From Brassica napus (lineage: Eukaryota; Streptophyta; Magnoliopsida; Brassicales; Brassicaceae): DNA of 64,000 nt. Each line of letters opens with the position of its first letter. Within the stretch, counting starts at the first letter, position 1. Of this stretch, positions 58,701 through 64,000 are shown one piece after another. The notes below the pieces were generated by a model that saw nothing but the letters and a program-made list of their open reading frames with translations, searched no databases and was not told where the DNA came from. The stretch is from positions 20,113,726-20,177,725 of the forward strand of contig NC_063437.1 in NCBI RefSeq assembly GCF_020379485.1. The letters run 5' to 3'. A program made the translations under genes and the position numbers.

Positions 58701-59416
58701 CAAAAAGAATAGAGGACTTAAGCCCATCTAAAGAAACTTGGACCCCCTTCATAGGGGTTTTCAGGGAAAGGCCCAAATTATAGATTTGAGTAGAGCAGTC
58801 CATAGTGACAGTGACTCCGACACGACAACTCTTGTCACACTTCAGTTACAAACAAGACCACCTCTCTTACTCTAACCAAGCCTATATGCCGTACGTCCAA
58901 AGGCACCAACTCTTTGTAGAAGCTGGACCAAAACTTAGTAAGAACATAGTTTTTTTTTTTTGTAATAACTATTACTGAACTTTTTACCGAAACTGAATGA
59001 ATAAATATTTTTATATTATTTGAAAATCAGTGAAAAAATACATTAATAGTATTTTGCCATCTTGGTATTGTCCAGTGTACATGTTTACTGAATTATTGAC
59101 TTCGCTCTTCTCTTGCTTTTTTTTTTCTTTCTTTAACACTTTGCTTTTGCTTCATGTACTGTCTTTACTTGACTTTTCCTTGTGTTTGGTACGAAACTCA
59201 GCTTCTCTCCTTCTTCTTCCCCAATCTTTGCGTGTGGTCTATCTTCCTCTAATCTCTTCGTCTAAATTCTCACTCTATTAGCATGATGATTGTCAAAAGA
59301 TCGTCAGATTATACCACATGATCATGCTCTTCCTGAGAACTAACTGATCAATCAAAGCTTGTTTTGTGGTGTGAACCAAACCTCTTTAGTCTTGTTCACT
59401 TCTCAGTTTTAAACTC
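55759..59416. other. Gene-poor spacer between bHLH106 and the CRK1-like gene
   Basis: 3.7 kb, AT-rich, with no complete gene. A dinucleotide (AT)n run is at about 56670-56688. A possible orphan first exon is at 57433-57494 (see findings). The last part is the CRK1-like leader (59280-59416). Confidence 0.5.
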
Positions 59417-61983
59417 ATGGGGATCTGTAATGGTAAACCCATCCAGCGATCAAAAGAGAGCCGCAGCCAAGTTTCCGCAGAAACCGATGAAACCAGCGAG
59501 GTGGGTCTGAACAAGAGCTTCGGGTTCTCGAGACACTTCTCCACACACTACGAGATAGATGGCCAGGTAGGTCGTGGAGACTTGGGGTACACTTGCTCTG
59601 CCAAGGGTAAAAAAGGCAGCCTGAAGGGTCAAGAAGTTGCTGTTAAAGTCATTCATAAAGCCAAGGTTTGCTTATTTTATCTCCTTGAGCTACTCGTTGA
59701 CTCGTTGGACTCATTGCTTAGTGTTTTTTTCAGTTGACGAATGCACTTATGGTCGAGGATGTTAGTAGAGAAGTTAAGATAATGAGGGCTTTGACTGGTC
59801 ACAAGAACTTAGTCCAGTTCTATGACGCGTTTGAAGATGATGAAAACGTTTATATTGTCATGGAGCAAGTATATATATATATACATCATTTCTCTTATCT
59901 CATTTGTTCATCTTTTAATAATAATTTAATCTCTTGTTTTTTTATTCAGATTATGTAAAGGTGGTAATCTCTTTGAGAAAATAATTGAAAGGTACTAAAT
60001 TTTAATGCTCGTTGTCTGTACTTAATTGTGTTTTGATGTAACTGACTTTGTTGAGCTTGTATCTCATTAGGGGTTGCAAATACGCAGAAGATGATGCTAA
60101 ACATGTAATGGTTCAGATTCTTAGTGTTGTAGCTTACTGTCATCTACAAGGTGTGGTTCACCGTGACCTCAAACCAGAGGTACTTTATATAACCCATGAT
60201 AATGTTTTAGTATCAAGTTTCCATCACATTATCACTAGTTTTTAGGTATGTGGGTTCGGTTAGTTCGGGTGATTAGTTTGGTTAGACCTAAATTTTGCCA
60301 AATTATAACCTGATATAAAGTTTGATTCGGTTCTTGGTTAGTTTGACTTTTGAAAATTCTATCGAACCTAACCCAGTTTTTTTTAATTTTCGGTTACATT
60401 TTGCTTTAATTTTGTTAAAATTTCGGATACCTTTGTTTAAATTTGGTTAGTTCAGTTATTTTAGTTAGTTCGGTTTGGGTTTTTGCTATGATTTGGTCTA
60501 GCCGAATCGAAAACCGATTTTTTTAAACCTACCGAATCGAACTGAATTCCTAACCGGAATGCAACAATAAACTGTTTTTGTTAACGCACAAAATGACTTC
60601 CACTTATGTTTCTTTCTATTTGTTTGTTTTCCTTCCACAGCACTTCCTGTTCAGTACTAAGGACGAGACTTCTCCTCTAAAAGCAGTTGGCGTTGGTTTC
60701 TCTGCTTATGTCAAGCCAGGTCAGAGATGTGTGAATAATAATGACCCTATCAAACCCATCTCAATGTTATGTTTGACTATGTTTTGAAACTCTGCAGACG
60801 AGAGGTTGAATGATATTGTAGGGAGTTCTTTACACGTAGCTCCTGAAGTCTTGCACCGTGCATACGGTACAGAGTCTGACATGTGGATGGTTGGAGTGAT
60901 GACTTACGTTCTTCTTTCTGGCAGTAGACCCTTTTGGGCCCCTACTGAGTACGAACTCTTTCGCGCTGTTCTTAAGACAGAACCTAGTTTTGAAGAAGCT
61001 CCTTGGCCTTCACTGTCACCTGATGTTGTAGATTTTGTGAAAAGATTGCTACACAAAGACTACCGTAAGAGATTAACTGCGGCTCAGGCTTTGTGTAAGT
61101 TTATAGCACCAGATTACTTACATTATGAACATGTTACATGTGACGAATCGATTATTTTTGTTCCTCAGGTCATCCATGGCTAGTTGGCTCTCATGAAGTG
61201 AAGATACCATGTGATATGATCATATACAAGCTTGTGAAAGTGTACGTAATGTCAACTTCACTGAGAAAGTCAGCTTTAGCGGTGAGTTGGATTCTAAGAA
61301 GCTTTAAGTATTCTACTTGAGATGTTGAGTTAATGGATCTTTTTCTTTCTCATGGTTACAGGCTCTTGCCAAGACATTAACTATACAGCAGCTAGCTCAT
61401 CTGAGGGAGCAGTTTACATTGTTGGAGCCAAGCAAGGATGGATATATCTCCATGCAGAATTTCAAAACAGTGAGTTCCATCTACCTCTTCTCTTTTCATT
61501 AATGGTTTAATTTATTTGATTCTTGATTTTCTTTGTTTTTTCATATTAATCTCAGGCAATCTTAAAGAGCTCAACTAATGCTATGAAGGATTCAGGAGTC
61601 TTAGATTATGTTCACATGGTAAGAAGTAAGAACCGAGGCTAAAGTTATATTATTGATTAATAAAACGTTCTAATCTCTTTTTTTTTGGGGGGATGCAGAT
61701 AAGCTGTCTTCAATACAAGAAGCTAGACTTTGAAGAGTTCTGTGAGTTTTACACACTTTCTCTCTTATTCACATAGAGAGCGACTCGTGAAGAAGGAAAC
61801 TTAAAACATACTGATTGTGAATGGATATGTGTTTATTTTAACTGCAGGAACTCAGACTCGGGTCATCATCAGTCCCTATGCATGCTGTACTTCAGGATTG
61901 GATAAGACAATCAGATGGAAAGCTTAGTTTCTTGGGTTTTGTCAGACTACTACACGGCGCGTCTTCTCAGACATTACAGAAAG
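59417..61983 (+). pseudogene. CRK1: Decayed CDPK-related kinase 1 (CRK1)-like gene
   Basis: Positional counterpart of At2g41140. Exons: 59417-59665, 59734-59864, 59950-59991, 60071-60179, 60641-60719, 60798-61094, 61169-61281, 61362-61469, 61556-61618, 61699-61741, 61848-61989. The N-terminal MGIC fits myristoylation/palmitoylation, but a Ser/Pro-rich stretch of some 70 residues known in CRK1 is missing. The kinase domain keeps VAVKVIHK and HRDLKPE, yet the next residue is His not Asn, and DFG is replaced (AVGVGFSAYV), so both metal-binding residues are lost; the glycine loop is GRGDLGY. An exon encoding roughly 42 residues of the EF-hand-like region is absent between 61741 and 61848. Its flanking exons are in different phases, so splicing them creates TGA at the junction after about 411 residues. 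Intron 2 starts with GC. The final exon still reads well ([20 protein letters not shown]). Either a pseudogene or a truncated pseudokinase. Confidence 0.85.
60243..60560. repeat. Degenerate CGGTT-rich interspersed repeat, copy B (in intron)
   Basis: Lies in the fourth intron of the CRK1-like gene. Same family and orientation as 43917-44310: shared TTAATTTTGTTAAAATTTCG, AAATTTGGTTAGTT and repeated GGTTCGGTT/CCGAATCGAAC words. Makes this intron about 460 bp, longer than its neighbours. Confidence 0.6.
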
Positions 61984-61989
61984 CTTAGG

Positions 61990-62271
61990 AGGAGCTTTGT
62001 TATAGTTGTTAGAGCTATCTTAGGTGGCTCACGCTTTGCGTGTGTGTGTTTGTGCATAAGTATTAACTCTTTATTTTACAAGTATTGAGCAATACTAAAC
62101 AGGAGAAAGATGGTCATTAAAAAAAAAGTTACAAAGAAATACAAAAACAAACCTTTCACTAATTTTATTACTTCAAAAGTCCAAATAAATCTTAATCAAG
62201 TTTTTTACTAGCATCAACATAAACATTAAACTCAAAGAAAAGGAGAGACACTATATGATGATCTTCTTCAT
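61990..62271. other. Convergent spacer
   Basis: Short AT-rich spacer between the end of the CRK1-like gene and the stop of the transporter. In Arabidopsis I recall several genes in this gap (At2g41150 to At2g41180); none is present. Confidence 0.5.
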
Positions 62272-64000
62272 CTAATAGTTCCTAATGATCTTTGCAACCG
62301 AAGAGTATGTCCCCAAGGCCCCACTCACCAACCCAATCACCACTATTGTTGAACTCAGAATCATCTGTATCACATAACACAACACAACAAACGTCAGAGT
62401 TAATCTAAGTGTCCATATACATAAACTAATTTCAAGAAAGTGTGAATAGTAGACAACAAAAATCTCAATATTGTATATACACCTGTGTTCTTGTAGCTTT
62501 GTTACCCATTATCCTTATGAAGCATAGAGCTGGCATTACTATAGCCACAAGTATACTGAGAAAAGATCCTATCAGAGCCATCACAAGACCTAACAGCCAA
62601 TTTTTCACAAAAAATAATAATAATGAATATTGAGACCATTAAGCAGTAAACAGATACCTACATAAGCTTAACGTTCTTACCAAAAAATGGGATAAGGAAA
62701 GCAGAACAAACAGAAGAAGCAACAAGTGCTGTTCTTAGAAGAAGAAAGCACCATATGTTCTCTGAGATCCTTTCTGGTAATAGCTCTTCTATACTCCTTG
62801 CAAGTGGATTCATCAAGAGAGCATATTTTGTAAACGGACTCACAACCTTAAGACAAAACAGAACAAAGATGGAGTTTTAGTAATGAAATGGAACTTCAAA
62901 AGATGATGAAGATAAAAAAACTAACCGTTGTCCATTGAGCCACTTTGGAGAAAAACAAGCCTTTTGGCATGTTTAGTGTAATCTGAGACAAGGTTGCTTC
63001 ACCAAACATGCAATAACCCATGATTGCAACTCCTCCATATAACAAAACACATAAAATAAACCTGCATTGTAGTAGCCACATGCACAACAACAACAAAAAC
63101 CTCTCTGATTCAAGAACTGGATCAAAACATTCAAAAGCTTATATATAGAGTCGAGAGTCTATTTGGTATTACGTTGTGATCACTGCCTTGTTGAACTTGG
63201 TTTTGTCCGCCATGGACTGATATATATTTGGGAACACAGAGTGACCTGAATAGCAAAATCCATAGATACCAATAGCAAACGGTATCCCATTCCACTTCAC
63301 AGCAGGACCAGTGTGATGAAACCCTATACCGCCCGTTGTACCGAGGAAGAAAGTGCTCACTGCTATTAAAACAGTTGCAATAACTCCACCAGCTGTGTAA
63401 TCAAAGAAAGCTGACTCAAGATTCTTGACCAACCAATAATATAAATAAAACAAAAAGAAGTTGAGTGTACCTGATAGGTAGGAAATGATGCGAAGATCCT
63501 TCAACCAAACAGTTGGAAGAACAACTAGAGCAGTGAATATTCCAAATAAATGTTTGGAGTCAATGCGGATCCCAAGCCAATCGATGGATGTACCAGGGAA
63601 GAGACCAGTAAGGTTATCACCTTCCAAAATGATGAACTCAACACAATATGACTACAAAAAAAGATTCTAGTAAGTTCAGATTATTCATACAGAAACAAAA
63701 GCTTTTCAAGATACTTCACTTACATAAAGTTCTGTGTACAATATCACCTACAAGAAAAGACACAACACATTAAGATGTAAAGCTACAGAAACAACTGAAA
63801 AACTAAATGGAATCTAGGAAAGTGACTTACACAGATGAGAATTCGACCATACTTGCCAAAAGCTGCTTCTCCAATGTCAGGATAAGTGATAATGCCGGTT
63901 TTGGCCTCGAAACAATCTTTCATTAAAGTAGCAGTGTAACAACATATAACAGCAAATAATAGAAGAATCACCATACTTGCCCAACCAGCTTCTTTCACTG
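62272..64000 (-). CDS. AVT1-like vacuolar amino-acid transporter, 5' end outside the window
   Basis: Amino acid/auxin permease family protein, partial. Exons visible: 64000-63831 (continues beyond the window), 63747-63724, 63651-63471, 63392-63173, 63061-62926, 62846-62681, 62589-62483, 62364-62272; all phases join. Membrane segments include [69 protein letters not shown] and [19 protein letters not shown]. Family motifs are [20 protein letters not shown] and [14 protein letters not shown]. The second visible exon is only 24 bp (VILYTELY). Closest to At2g41190; AVT1-type proteins move neutral amino acids across the tonoplast, which is inference for this one. The N-terminal hydrophilic region and first helix lie beyond position 64000. 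Confidence 0.92.

Overview
The window is nuclear DNA from a flowering plant of the mustard family, most likely a Brassiceae species (Brassica, Raphanus or a relative). It is AT-rich, with GT-AG introns of about 80-100 bp. From the 5' end, its proteins read as recognisable orthologues of a single stretch of Arabidopsis thaliana chromosome 2, about At2g40880 to At2g41190, in the same order. Several Arabidopsis genes of that stretch are absent (ERS1, MYBC1, the calmodulin/TCH3 group and others). That is what one subgenome of an ancient hexaploid looks like after gene loss. The Arabidopsis names and locus order are recalled from knowledge, not searched.

Layout. 0.5-9.1 kb: phytocystatin CYS3 (+), the lignin-pathway P450 CYP98A3 (-) and a UMAMIT11-like transporter (-). 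9.1-13.1 kb: gene-poor, with one foldback MITE. 13.1-14.2 kb: a single-exon membrane receptor-like kinase (-) that I cannot place in the Arabidopsis order. 14.8-25.2 kb: ubiquitin-specific protease UBP5 (-), 13 exons; its seventh intron holds a complete Ty3/gypsy chromovirus (17217-22717) with identical-looking LTRs, a 5-bp target duplication and one unbroken gag-pol reading frame. 26.8-30.1 kb: a PLAC8-family cysteine-rich protein (+) converging on the ER-membrane transcription factor bZIP17 (-). 32.0-36.7 kb: a DHHC S-acyltransferase (-) and a membrane J-protein (+), divergent. 37.3-38.0 kb: VQ protein CAMBP25 (-). 41.3-43.7 kb: a PQBP1-like WW-domain splicing protein (+). 44.6-46.3 kb: a plastid-type methyltransferase (+). 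46.8-48.1 kb: UBA2b RNA-binding protein (+). 50.6-51.5 kb: group-A bZIP EEL (+), converging on a DUF309 protein (-). 54.4-55.8 kb: bHLH106 (+). 59.4-62.0 kb: a decayed CRK1-like kinase (+). 62.3-64.0 kb: an AVT1-like amino-acid transporter (-), running off the right edge.

The genes are independent eukaryotic transcription units, not an operon. Themes that recur are stress and ABA signalling (EEL, CAMBP25, bZIP17, UBA2b, bHLH106, CRK1) and phenylpropanoid metabolism (CYP98A3), but nothing in the sequence shows that they act together. Spaces between genes hold non-autonomous transposons: a 5'-truncated SINE, a hAT-like element, a CACTA end and several MITEs.

The most notable observations are the retrotransposon inserted about 8 bp from a UBP5 splice acceptor, and the CRK1-like gene, which has lost kinase catalytic residues and an out-of-phase exon so that its frame stops at a splice junction. 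I did not find a convincing new multi-gene system.
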